In this document: positions 32,848 through 44,765 of the stretch, piece by piece
Layout: each line of letters starts with the position of its first letter
How positions within the stretch are numbered: the stretch's first letter is position 1
NCBI RefSeq assembly: GCF_004359215.1
Contig: NC_090610.1
Coordinates: 5,209,881-5,273,880, forward strand
Direction: 5' to 3'
DNA: 64,000 bases
From: Bremia lactucae
Lineage: Eukaryota > Oomycota > Peronosporomycetes > Peronosporales > Peronosporaceae
Position numbers and translations under genes: made by a program
The notes under the pieces: model-generated
Databases searched by the model: none
Seen by the model: only the letters and a program-made list of their open reading frames with translations
Told to the model about the DNA's origin: nothing

Positions 32848-34686
32848 TTAATTGTGCATCGTTTTCAAATACTCTTTGCACTCAACCACCTCTTGTTCCC
32901 GACGGGCTTTTGACCATCCAAGCAGCTCGCCCATCATATGCACCACCCGCGGAATTAACTCGGTACTTACCTTGCTATCAATGAAAGCTAATCGCATTCG
33001 GCGACCCAAGACATCCGTAGCCTTCAGTGCGTACTCTTGTCGCACCGCAAACACCACCTCTGCTTCGAGATACGGATACTTTGGATGCAAACGACGCGGA
33101 TGATCACTGGGTTTGCGATCTAAAAAGCCACTCTTTTCAATCTCAGCGACCTGAAGAGCACGTGTGCCATAGTTCCGCATCAAGTGCTCTGCAATGTCCT
33201 TGTCAAGATTATACTTCTCACGTAACGTGACTGTAATCTTGTCAAACTTTTTGTTGCAGACTTCTCCAACGCGATCGGCTCCAATGATCCCAACGTCCTT
33301 GGTTTTACAAGGAAACGCTTTAGTTTGAAGCTCCGGAACGGTCTCGACAAGTTTATTAATCGCGTCTTGCGCCATTCGACGATACGTTGTCCATTTTCCC
33401 CCAGCAATCGTCACCAAATTAGACGCAGAGACCTCTACTACATGCTCTCGCGAGATCGCAGCAGTAGAACCATTTGCATGTCGTGGATCCTTCACAAGCG
33501 GTCGAATACCAGACCAAGCCGACTTGACATCATTTCGTGTCACGTTCTTCGCAAGATAGCGATTCGCTTCGTCAATAATAAAGTCCACTTCATTTGTCGT
33601 AGGCGATGGTAACATGGTGACGTCTGATTGCGAGTCCGTTGTCCCAGCAAGTGTACCATTCTCCCATGGTAAGAAGAATAAGACACGACCATCGCTGGTT
33701 TTAGGGACAATCAGACCCATGCGATGAGGGCTAAAGTGATCCGGCAACACTGCATGCACACCAGCAGCAGGAACACAGATCTTGTCTTTTGTAGGATCAT
33801 CCATCTGTCGAATCGTGTCTGTAAATGGACCCGTAGCATTTACGACAGCATGGGCCTTAATGTTCCATTCATCCCCCGTTAAAGTGTCTCGAACATGCGC
33901 ACCTTGCACTTTTCCATCCTTATCCTTGAGCAATTGCAAGACTTCGACATAATTCGCAATTGTTGCGCCATTCTGCGTTGCTGTGAGCGCAATTGATACG
34001 TTCATACGCGTGTCATTCATTTGGCCATCGTAATACACAATCGCGCCTTTCAACCCTTCTTTTCGAAGCATTGGGAATTGAAACATGGCTTCTTCAGCAT
34101 TGATATAGTAACTACGGGGTACGAATCGTTGACTCCCTGCCACAATGTCGTACGCTTTTGCTCCTACCCACATGTACGGCACTTCCCACCATTTGTAAAT
34201 GGGAATCATGATCGGAAGAGGACGATTCATATAGGGTGCAGCAGAAAGGAAGAAAGCACGCTCTTCAAGGGCTTCATAAACAAGCTTTAAGGCCAAATAA
34301 TCAAATTTAAGAAATGCCGTCTCGAGATAGCGAATCCCCCCGTGAATGAGTTTTGTCGAACGACCGGATGTACCCGCAGCAAAGTCGTTAGCCTCAACCA
34401 CTGCCGTATTAAGGCCACGCGTTGCCGCGTCGAGAGCACAACCGGATCCAGTGGCGCCACCACCAATCACGAGCACGTCAAATTGCTCCCTTTTCAGGCG
34501 CTGAAGCTGCGCAGCTCGCGTTGGTGTTTCGTACGGACTAATTGTCGAACCGTCATCGCATGTTATGGGCGTTACAAGTCGCTTTGGCTCCTTGGCTGAT
34601 ACAATTGTAAGTCCCGATACGGTAATGGCACCCGCGGTTATAAGCACGACACGCTTGGACGCCCGTTGGAACGCAAAGGACGACAT
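32848..34686 (-). CDS. FAD-dependent glycerol-3-phosphate dehydrogenase, mitochondrial
   Basis: Oxidises glycerol-3-phosphate to dihydroxyacetone phosphate at the mitochondrial inner membrane and feeds electrons to ubiquinone. A single exon of 612 residues. The N-terminus has basic residues followed by a hydrophobic segment (about 13-30), consistent with mitochondrial targeting. The FAD dinucleotide fold is GGGATGSG (75-82), then TSGRSTKLIHGGIRYLE, a family signature. Further DAO-domain blocks are ARVRDT-like AHVRDTLTGD, NATGPFTD, GTTDS, SAWSGIRPLVKD and GGKWTTYRRMAQDA. The C-terminal domain ends GWSKARREQEV. The EF-hands found in the animal enzyme are absent, so the length is closer to the fungal form. 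The start at 34686 is supported by the adjacent initiator motif. Confidence 0.95.
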   Translation of the reverse strand: MSSFAFQRASKRVVLITAGAITVSGLTIVSAKEPKRLVTPITCDDGSTISPYETPTRAAQLQRLKREQFDVLVIGGGATGSGCALDAATRGLNTAVVEANDFAAGTSGRSTKLIHGGIRYLETAFLKFDYLALKLVYEALEERAFFLSAAPYMNRPLPIMIPIYKWWEVPYMWVGAKAYDIVAGSQRFVPRSYYINAEEAMFQFPMLRKEGLKGAIVYYDGQMNDTRMNVSIALTATQNGATIANYVEVLQLLKDKDGKVQGAHVRDTLTGDEWNIKAHAVVNATGPFTDTIRQMDDPTKDKICVPAAGVHAVLPDHFSPHRMGLIVPKTSDGRVLFFLPWENGTLAGTTDSQSDVTMLPSPTTNEVDFIIDEANRYLAKNVTRNDVKSAWSGIRPLVKDPRHANGSTAAISREHVVEVSASNLVTIAGGKWTTYRRMAQDAINKLVETVPELQTKAFPCKTKDVGIIGADRVGEVCNKKFDKITVTLREKYNLDKDIAEHLMRNYGTRALQVAEIEKSGFLDRKPSDHPRRLHPKYPYLEAEVVFAVRQEYALKATDVLGRRMRLAFIDSKVSTELIPRVVHMMGELLGWSKARREQEVVECKEYLKTMHN

Positions 34687-34687
34687 G

Positions 34688-34704
34688 GGATGAGAGAAAT
34701 GAGC
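34688..34704 (-). promoter_or_regulatory. Initiator-like element of GPD gene
   Basis: The minus strand reads GCTCATTTCTCTCATCC right before the ATG. It matches the start of the oomycete initiator consensus GCTCATTYYNC perfectly for 11 bases. A start site here would leave a very short leader. Confidence 0.45.
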
Positions 34705-34875
34705 TTCTTAAGGCACGATTCGATGTTTTGGTGATTTGGACACGAAGCAATATTGTGTGGAAACGGCAGCAACTTAAGACAACCTCTCCGGTCGGCAAGT
34801 GTTGAAATGGTGTGCATTTACATAGAATATTACTTCCTAATAAGAGAACAATAACAGGAAAGAAACTTAGGGAAC

Positions 34876-34892
34876 TACTAAATCGACGCACC
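34876..34892. repeat. 17-bp direct repeat, left (LINE target site duplication)
   Basis: TACTAAATCGACGCACC, identical to 43796-43812. It brackets the 8.9-kb LINE. Confidence 0.65.
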
Positions 34893-37800
34893 CACCCCCA
34901 ATAGATCACTGATCAGGGCGGAGTATTAAATGTTTGGGTACCAAATGAGACAGCGTAGGAAGTGAGCAATATGGTGCTTGGGCATCTGCCTCCCTCAGGA
35001 GGAGAAGGGTGGCAGGACAGCCCACGTGGGTCAGTGTAATGGGCCTCTCATTACATGTCTTAGTACTTACCATAGTACATATCTCAAAGGTGCTGGGCAC
35101 CGGAGATGAGACGGAGGGAAGTGAGGCATGTCTCTACAGGGTAAGACATGGGAGCCAGGGCTAAAGTAGCCAGTTGTGCTCTAGATGAAGTGATGACGCC
35201 GCATCGTCATTCCTCATTTTCCTAAAAAACAAATCTGGCGACACTGCATCGTCGACATGAGAGTTTCAAGTTCAAGTATAAAGCTTCCTAGTCGAAGTTC
35301 AAGGTTTACATTCATACAGAATGATGGTTCCTGCTTGGGAACTACACTGGTGACGCGTCCAACGTGTCTCTACCGGTTGAAGTGAGTGGCGTGAGCCAGT
35401 CACTTCGCAGGGAATTTTCCACAGAACTTCAAGTTCAAGATCCTATGGGTTGAACCTCAGTGTACCCAAGGTTTTATATATCAGTTCGTAGGTTTTATTC
35501 ATGCATGTGTAGGTTTTACTTGTAAAACCTCTAGGAGCCCTTGAGGCTAATTAGGAGTAGCGACAGGAACCATAACAGCTTTTCAATTCAGTTGTCATTT
35601 TACCTCCAGCCTCGCAAGTGCCCTCTAACGTTTCCTCGCCACGGTTCAGTCTCCTCTTTTAGTGAGCTGAATAAGGGACTTGGCCTAGTCCCATTACAGT
35701 CAGACGGAGGAAAAACGCCAGCCACAGACCATGGAGACGACAGTAACAGAAAGAGGGAGCTCGAGGGACAGAAGGAGATAACGGGAAGACGCCATTCCCC
35801 CCCCCGGGAGAAAGAAGGCAGCAACGAAGGGGAGAATGTGACGGATCGCCCGACAGGGGCGACCACCCAGAACAACGAGACGGATCAGGAGGAACCAGCA
35901 CGTCGAGAGCAATTGGAGCCGGACGCAGTGGAGGCGCTCAGCGAAGAGGATGAGACGATAAGTAGACCTACTTAAAGAGGGCAGGCCACCCATGACGACG
36001 GTGCAACGGAATAAGTTAGCTACAACGGAGGAAAAGATGATTCAAGCACTCGAAGAAGCCATGGCAGCCTCGACAACGACAGGGCAAGTAGACGCGTGGC
36101 GGACAACACTGCAAAAAAAAACTATTCACGGGAGCATACGCAGCAATTTCGAAGCAAAGAGATGCCATCACGGTCACCCGCCTAAGTTTTCCGACGGTAA
36201 CGGGATGGAACTAAGCATTTTTTGAAAGTTATTCGAACAAGTATTTGTTTACAACAATGGGTCGTTCCAATAATGGACGAACCTCGTAACACGGATCACC
36301 AAGGAACTGCTTATCATTAAGTGGGCATTTAAGGGGATTATACGCAAACTCACCAGTCAGTACAAGTAGGTCCAGGCACACGAGGGTGATATTAGCGAGT
36401 GAGAAGACCTAGCAAAGCCAATCTCCAGTCTGGCTGACATCAAAACAGCAGCCAATCAAAGACTGAAATTGCAGCAGGAGGCAGAAGCAGCAGCTTAGGC
36501 AGCAGTAACGCTGAGCCGCTAAGGAACCAAAGTCACCCTTGAACATTGTACTACGACAACTGCGACGCCCAAGGTACACAGTGCCCCAGCAGTCGAACAG
36601 GAAGTCAAATTTTGTCATGTACAACCCGACCCAGAACCAAAACCTAGTCAATCCTTGATTCAGACGGCTATGCGGGGTGGCCGCACCTTATGGACGCATG
36701 AGCCGGCAAAATCAACAAGAGTAAACCCAGCACAAGCGCATATCAGGTTCTAGGAGACGAGGACGAAGGACCAACGGAGCAGAATACCGGACCCGATCAG
36801 GAGGAGGTAAGCAACCAAAATTAGTGGACCACACGAACGAGACAGTAGAGAAGAAGATACCCGTTCAAGATGCACCCAGAGGCAAGGAGAAGAAAGATAC
36901 GCCTTAGGACGCGAACAAGCACTGCAACCCAAAAAGCCATGTCCTGCTCACGCATAAACGAAAAGAAAGAGGGACATACCGGGATCAAGCCCAAGCGATG
37001 GATACAACCCAGAGGACTAAGCTGCCCTTAGGAGCACGATCCGACTCTGAACCGAGAAGCAACTCTGACCTGGAATATCGACTCGGAGTCCGAGCAGTGA
37101 TCACGCCAGCAACTGGAAACTCTATAGTTATGGCAGTCGTGCAGGTATCAAGGGGTGCACCGTTAGACGGTCCAAAATGTGCGCTAGAACGACTGACGGC
37201 CAGCATCAAGAGGCATTCAATTTGCTGGTCTTCTCAACCTCGAGGATCATGTGGCTCACGACCATCGTGTTTATGCGTTAGTTAACACCCGCAGGCGATG
37301 GATCGGAATGACCAGAAAAGACTCAGGCACTCAGATGCGTTGGTTCCTCGAGGACTGTACAAACAGCTCATCCGACCGAACGGTAATTGTCAATGATGAT
37401 ACCTAGGGCGGCAGGGATACTATCGGGATGGCGGTCAATTTCTGCAACGAGATATCTATGTGGTACAATACACGGGAACCCGAGCATCTTTCAACAAATG
37501 GAACTGCCGCAAGTTTACTTCAATCGCAGTGAAAAGGAACCGAATAGTCATTAAGTCCTCCACGGAACACCGACTCTCCATTGCGGACCTGTTAGACGAA
37601 GTCACGGTAGCAAAAATCGAACATCCAGAGAGGCCACCAATTCTGGTCCACGACACTATTTCGCATTTATCCATTCAGGAAGGAAAATCACACTGCCCGA
37701 TCTAGAAGATGAGGGTGACGAGAACGAGAACCGCGCCACAACGAGAGCAAACTCAAGAAGATGAGCTCGTAGACCACAAAGCCTACGGACCAGCAGACCA

Positions 37801-40800
37801 CACGCCATCAGACCAAATGACCACACAGATGAGCCGATGGACGAACCGTGGGACCCATCAACCTGGGATGGAAATGCAGACGAATTGTTGAGCAAACTCG
37901 ACGAAGGCTCCGCCGATCATACTCTGAAACAGGAAATATACCGATTACTCACGACTCAAAACCCCATTACGTACAGAGATCTTATCACTTTCGTCGCCTT
38001 CTCAGCGACATTACTTTCGCGTCAGGAGCAACAAAACTTAACATTCGATGTCGAGGATGTGACGTCCGACAAAGCGGAAAAACTTCTAATGCAAAAGTAT
38101 CAATGCAAAAGTATCAGATCTCAAAGCCTGTCCTGCAACTGTGAAAGACCCAACAGCGACTTGAAGACATCAGAGCACTCAATCGAGATAGACTCAGTGG
38201 TCTAGAGGCACAAGCGTCAGAAGACAGCGAGTCATCAGCAGGAAGCGTACATAGTCCGAGTAGCCCATCGCAGGATGATCAAGTACTTGAAACCAGATTA
38301 GTGGCCTGGTCAGCCAATAAGAGCAGTCGCACCGCCAGGCGGGCAGCCACAGAGTCGCGAGCACCCCCAGCGCCCCCAACAACGCCACCAGCATCAGAAG
38401 TCGGAGAAATAGCGCGAGTTAAAAAACGAGGTCACGTACCGACCCCTGACGACCGTAGTAACGCGGGAGGTATGGTGAGAAACATGCACAACGCCGCGAT
38501 TCTTAAAAAAAGCAACAGTGACCAAGTTACGAAGCAACTAACGTCCGATGACGACGTGATTTTATGACGAGTACAGACTCGGTAGAAGCGTGGGCTGCGC
38601 TGGAAACTGAGTGGCCGTACCCAGAACGAAGTCTCTTCCCGATAGTACGAAGTACCACCAAAGAATGGACACAAGTAGCGCGACAGGCTCATAAGCACCT
38701 CCTCTGGATTTTAAAGCAATTCCGACTTACGGGTCAGCTTTTGCAATAGTTGGAGGAACCCGTATTTATAGAGTAGACCACCCGAAGCCGATGTGAGTGT
38801 CTTACCAATTGCCTCGAACAACTTTTACAACTGACACTAAAAACTTACACTCGGCAGTGGTTAGCAAGGTGGATAGCCTATACTCTTCATCGAGACAGTC
38901 ATGCACACATAGCAGCATTTGTTGACAATGCGGACGACTGGAAGCACATGAGGGAGATTGATTGCGGTGGGGACGATCTATTAACACTCTGTGGTCCCAA
39001 GAGAAAAAATTGACTGAGCCAACACATAATATGCTCCCAGCTCTTTGATCACGAGATAGCGGCGATGGCCGACGGGGGACTAAGAACAACATCAACGTCG
39101 GCAAAATTTCCGAGCGCACATCCAGCTTTTTCGAGTCAACGTCGAATATAAAAAGGCGTATTACGATGAGACGCATTACGTGGTCTGGCTGCGAATTCTC
39201 AGGTTCTTCTCGACTGGACTACAATCAGCAGAGGAGCAGCTCAGCTTAGCAATAAAGGGCAGATTACAGGATCAGCTTGTACAATAGCTCTACCGTACCA
39301 ATACCACCGAGGCAGACGCATTCGGGGCACACCGGGTACTACAAGATCAACAGAACAGAACGGAGATCATACGAACTCACTAAACAGCGGACTAGAGGAT
39401 GATCACTCAAAATGCTTTCGGGTTCAGGAAGGATACCGGATCAGGGTGGATAACAGCTTGGCGAAGAACGCATGTACGAGAGCGACCGTTAGCCTGGTGT
39501 CTTTAAGAGACACACTAAGGGGGCAGAGGAACTCCGAACGATATGGCGATGGTTATGGGGCATGTGAAATAAGACGTCACCTGGTCAGCTATTGTATTGT
39601 AGCACAGGGTCCAACATTTCAGCGGGAGTGGCGATTTTGTTAACTCCTGAAGCAACGAGCAAAACAACAAGCTGGAACAAGCCGATGTGGACCATAAGAC
39701 AGATAGGAGTGCCACAAGCATCTTTAATATCTACGCGATGAATGTCAGGGGAGAACGAGAAGATCTTTACGCCGGGATGCACTCCTGGAGCTTTCCTCAG
39801 GCGAATATGGTTTTGCTGACGGACTTCAATAGCGTCCAAAGTCTGCAACTAGATCGCACGGGGGACAGAACGGCGAGTAGAGCAGATAGCCAGGCATTAG
39901 GCCGTCTACACAGAACCCAAAAGCTGACAGATGCACGCTTACTGCGTTAGCACACCGATGAATAGACAACCGATGACCGGGTGGACCGCTTTACTTGCTG
40001 GACAAAAGAGACGGCCAGTAGGTTAGACCGTGTTCCTGAGGAAAGGATCCCCAAGCGCTCTGGGTGTCGGCTACAGCACCACCGCAATACTCGGATCCCA
40101 AGTTGTCACATTACACTTACGGGACCCGAATCAAGAATCAGAACGGTCATCTTCCACAAGGATATCGCACCCGATCCGATGGACAGGGCGGACCGAGTGC
40201 TTGAGGAACTTCTGGACGACATGGATAGTATGGGAATCGGACGGGAACCGGCCACACAAACGTAGCGGAATCCAGGAAATGTATCACCAGTGTCAAACGA
40301 AAAGAGAGCCAACGGCGTAAGCGCGTTAGACACAAAGTACTTCGTAAATAGACAAGATGGATTAATACGCGAAGGCTATGGATAGAGGCCAAATATGAAG
40401 GAAATCAGGACCGAACAAATGGTACGAGAAGGAGATCAGGTATGGCGATTAACAGAATGGTTACGAAGGTCCTATAAACGAGTTTCCAACTGGGAACGTG
40501 ATCAGAAAGTAACTAAAACCCGTGCACGTTACGGGAACCAGTTCACCCGAACGATGACAGCAGCAGATAAGTTTGCCTCGGAATGTGCAACAATATTGGG
40601 GAAATGTCACCGCACTGTACCGGACAAGGGTATCAGAGGATTTCAACAGTGCACGTCCATACCAACGGAGCACTGGAAAACCGAGGACGATAATACCCTT
40701 CTGCTTCAGCTAACTACGGAAATGGAAGTGGTCACTGCAGTGACCCAATTGAGTCGACATAAGGCGGCTGGGCAAGATGGACTACAGAATGACTTCTATA

Positions 40801-43795
40801 AGGACACCGCGGCGCTTGTGTTACCCGCCCTGTCCACTGTCTACAATCAACTCCTAGAGAAAGCCCCGATGCCGCCATCCTTTCTGGAGGTGCCGATCAT
40901 ACCGTTGCGAAAAAAAACGGAGACTCAGATGCTGAAACGGACTATCGACCCATCTCGCTATCACAGACTAGCTAGAAGATATTTGCCGAAGTTCCCGCAG
41001 CACGAGTTCAAATCATATTACTAAGGACTATCAGTGATTCCCAACAAGGGTTCGTCAATGGCAGACGAATGCAGACAACGGTAATGATGACGACGGCCCA
41101 GCTGTTAACTGCGACCACGGATCCCGAACATCAGCAGCGGACAGTCGGTGCATTCTGTTGTTAAACTTTCGGAAATTATACGATACAATCGATCGCGAGT
41201 TTCTACATGAAGCACTAAGACAGTCTGGATTCAATGACTCATTTGTGGAGCTAGTAGAGTGGTTGCACACGAGGACACAAGCAAGTTTCCTAGTCAACGG
41301 CGAACGCTCCAAGGCAATTCCGGTCCGCTCGGGCATTCGACAAGCTTGCTCTCTCGCCCCGCTTTTATTCTTAATGGTAGTGGAATTACTTCGGCTCACC
41401 CTCAAGCAAGACCGACAATGGACAACGTCATCAACACACCTATTTTCAGCATTTGTGGACAACTCCACAGTCTTCCTCGACCGAGCCTATCAAGCGGCAC
41501 GGACTTTGGGGATTGCATGCCGATTCGGCAGCCTCTCAGGGCTACATGTACAAGTCACTAAGAGTAAACTTCTTTTCCTTAACAGATCGGTCGCTCAAGG
41601 GACCTACGAAGGAATAGAAGTCATACAACCGACAGACACGACACGCTATCTCGGCTACGAAGTAGGGACTGGCAAGATAGTCAACAAAATCTGGGCACAT
41701 CGCATACAAAGATCCAACGACGACTCCTAACGGCGACAAAAGTAACAACAATTGTCGACAACCGGATACTGGTTCTCAGTTCCATCGTCCTCCCGTCAAT
41801 ACTATTTACGGCTACCGTATCCGAGTTACCTCCATAGGCGGCGAAAGCACTACACAATATGTACAAGAATTTCCGATGGGCCTTCGCCACCTCCATGGAG
41901 AAAAGGCGACATAAGATCAATCCTGGTCTCTTGGTAACACATGATAAAGCGGGTGGGGTCGGCCTGGCAGCCGTTGCAGTGGCAATAAAGACCCAGAGGC
42001 TAAAACATGCACAAAAGTGGTTGATTCGAAAACCAGACAGCTATTATATAGTCTGGAATATATGAACGTTCTGAGTACTAGAGAATGCGGCAGGACGACG
42101 GCTATCGCCCAAACAACCCGACAAGAGAAGTCAGGCCAAACGCTCCCCGGGACAGCTCCTCCAGCAAGAACTTGAAGGATGGTTCAAACCAACAGGTGAG
42201 CAAAAAAAGCGCTAACTGGGAGGCTTAACAAGCACTTTGAAGTCCTCATCAAGAACGCAGCCAGTTGGTGGGAGGAAGACGAATGGGTTCTCTCATTTTA
42301 CCATCCTTTCCCAGCTAGACCAACCGCTCCAGATGAAGGCCTCCCAGTTTTTAACAGATTCTAGTCAACATCTCAATGGCACGCAAGTCCATGGGACCGC
42401 GATGGAAAAGGGGATATGCTGGGACTGTCGAAAGTACAATCGAATCGTCTTGTGAGCCATAGTCGACCTCAAAATCCACCGGCCAGGAGCCATGGAATTT
42501 ACATTTCAGGTACCAGCAGGAACCAACAACAACAGCCGGCACTCGCCGCGGAAGCTCCAAAGCTGGGCGACAGCTCTGCTCTTATCATCACCGTCACTTT
42601 CGATCGGATCCACTATGGATATGAAGCCGGAACTCGCACTGCGGCACGCGCCATGCTTTGTCAAAGATTTTGAGTGGGCTTTTCCGGGGGACGGGCACGT
42701 TGAAGGCACGCCACGGCAGGAATCGAACGTACAATAAGACAGGGTGACTCTGCGTCAAGAAGCAGATGGGGTACATTGGAAATCTCAAGGGCCGATTCCT
42801 GACCTACAGACAGCTAAGGATCAGGATCAGCAACGGATAGTAAAAGGTTTGAAAACGGAAGGAGTGATCTTGAAGCGCATCCCCAGCTCCACCATTTCCC
42901 CTGGAATGTACCGGAATTTACAGCAAATACCAAATTAGGCAGTCAAAGGGCGTCAGGCATTCAGTGAGAGCAAGAAGGAGCTTGCGAGACCCTTACGAAT
43001 AGTCACAGAACGACTCGCAGCCAAAGTCGCTAAAGATCCGTGGCAGCAAGCAGTGGCAAACCAAACACCCGCGCTGCTATGGGACCACAGTCATGGATTA
43101 ACAGCTTACCAGGTCTGGACAGTTTATCGGCAGCATCAAGACAGCTCAACCTTCACCATGCCGACAGCCAAATCAACAATATTTGCCGACAGACACTAGA
43201 CTGTGCTGGCACGCCGGAAGCAAATTAACATCTTTCTGGAGCTGTTTACAGGATCAAGCAAAGCGGACTCTACTCGTCAGTCATTGGACAGGAAAAACGT
43301 CCACGACAAAGTGATCCCAGCAATCCTACCAAGCGTGCGCCGTATCACAGTGATTCCCAAACACCGACAGCAGCTTCTTGAGGTACGATTTTAGGACGAC
43401 GTCATCCATGCAGAATAAGTCTGGAAAAAGATATCTAGCCACAGGCTTCCAGACTCAGATTTGGAAAGTTAGGACGGCAGAAGTATACAGAGAAGACACA
43501 CCATCGCTTCAAGAGAGTACAGCAGTTTTTTGGAACGCAAGTATGTGTCAACTCCAGGCGATCGCTAAAGGGATTGTCGTCATGGAGAATCGGTCACTGA
43601 TGGAGTCATACATAACGCCTGCATTCAATTACTGGATCAGGAACCCAGATGGTCCCCGATCTGTCAATGGGACAGCCACGATCAGCCACCGAGTCCACCA
43701 GCGCTCAGATCCTGGGTCAGGACATTTCAGAAATCTTGCACATAAAATATGTAAATTGACGATCTATTCCTCCTCCTAAATTGACGCTCTCAAAT
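34893..43795 (+). mobile_element. Long LINE retrotransposon, near full length but dead
   Basis: An 8.9-kb non-LTR element flanked by a 17-bp perfect direct repeat. The 5' part (34893-35540) is noncoding with repeated TAGGTTTTA and AAGTTCAAG motifs. ORF1-like charged frames run 35541-38750 (Glu/Arg-rich, no clear domain). The APE-type endonuclease is at 39687-40130 (MVLLTDFNSVQSLQLDRTGD, TASRLDRV). Reverse transcriptase is at 40395-41730: LSRHKAAGQDGLQNDFYKDT, LLNFRKLYDTIDREFLHEAL, RSGIRQACSLAPLLFLMVVE, FSAFVDNSTVFLD. The C-terminal part is at 41830-43780 (NPGLL..HDKAGGVGLAAV). Stops and shifts occur throughout, and motif A Asp and the second motif C Asp both read Asn. The tail has repeats of TAAATTGACG. 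Confidence 0.8.
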
Positions 43796-43812
43796 TACTA
43801 AATCGACGCACC
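43796..43812. repeat. 17-bp direct repeat, right (LINE target site duplication)
   Basis: Identical to 34876-34892. Related TAAATTGACG motifs just before it mean part of the repeat could instead be LINE tail sequence. Confidence 0.6.
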
Positions 43813-43823
43813 ATCTGACGTGA

Positions 43824-43965
43824 TGTAGCGAAGCTACCTCGCTCCTTGAGTCAGAGAAAGATTACAGGTAGCTAAGTAGTCTTAGTTATTAAAGGTTGGC
43901 TTTAGGATACAAAAAGTGAAAATGTATTAATATATTAAGGGAGACAGTATAGACACACGTCCCTT
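43824..43965 (-). repeat. Gypsy LTR end (minus-strand element)
   Basis: TGTAGCGAAGCTACCTCGCT corresponds to TGTAACGGAGCTACCTCGCT at 50115, the inner LTR edge of the same family. Similarity fades after about 60 bp. It probably marks the 3' LTR of the minus-strand Gypsy ending at 44930. Confidence 0.45.
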
Positions 43966-44765
43966 TTGGTATAGCCACACACCCTCTCCGTCTGTATTGA
44001 AAAAAACGTCAAAAAAAATACTTTCACTGTATGGGTCATTCCACTGCATCCAAAACTCAACAGTTATTCCTTAGAATCGTCTTTACATTGCCTTTTGGAC
44101 TTTGGAACACCACACCCTCTAATTAAGTTAGGAATTCTCTATAGCCACACACCCTTATTATCTACATTAGAGTTATGACTGCACAGCAGAAACCGTGTTT
44201 TCGTTTGGTGATGTTAAGTGTTCGGTTATGAACAGGTGAGAAAAGGCCAAGCGCACCCGCAGTTGATTGGCAAGTCATAACTAGAGCGAAAAGAAAGAGC
44301 AGCTTACCGAGCAGCGAGGGATAAGTTGAGCTGAAAATAAGCGATAAGGGCATGCATGTTAGTTTGTCTTTGGAGGTCAAGCTAAGGATAAAATTAATTT
44401 ACTTTACTTCTACGAACTTTTGCGGAGGTGCCTTAGATAGGCGAATTTTAGTGCTCTTTTCTGTACCCGCCATGAGTCACAATTTCTTCATGTTTCAGTT
44501 TTTGTCGGCTTTTGTTCGTAATTTCTTTGGTAAAAAGATTCTTGCGATTTGACATAAAAGTACGCATATATTGCGAAGTCTTTTGGCAGACCTTTCGAGC
44601 TACTGAAGCTAAAAAGGCCTGCATAAAGGTTCTCGATGTATATTCTCGTTTTCAACAAGTTGCTATTATTACGCTACTTTCATAAGTGCAGAGAAAGTTG
44701 ATTAAGAGGTGTGGCTATTCGGTTCTCATATGTAATTTAGCGGGAGGTGTGGTAGGCCAAACACA
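43966..44765. mobile_element. Possible TIR/MITE-like insertion
   Basis: ATAGCCACACACCCT occurs at 43971 and 44151. The inverted form AGAGGTGTGGCTAT occurs at 44705. A second inverted pair is ACCACACCCTCT at 44109 and GGAGGTGTGGT at 44743. About 0.8 kb of AT-rich DNA with no transposase lies between. The pattern suggests a non-autonomous element or nested copies, but boundaries and target duplications are unclear. Confidence 0.3.

Noticed and set aside
35541..35975. A 144-codon frame as an independent gene
   Set aside because: It sits at the start of the LINE coding region in the same orientation and is best read as the start of its ORF1.
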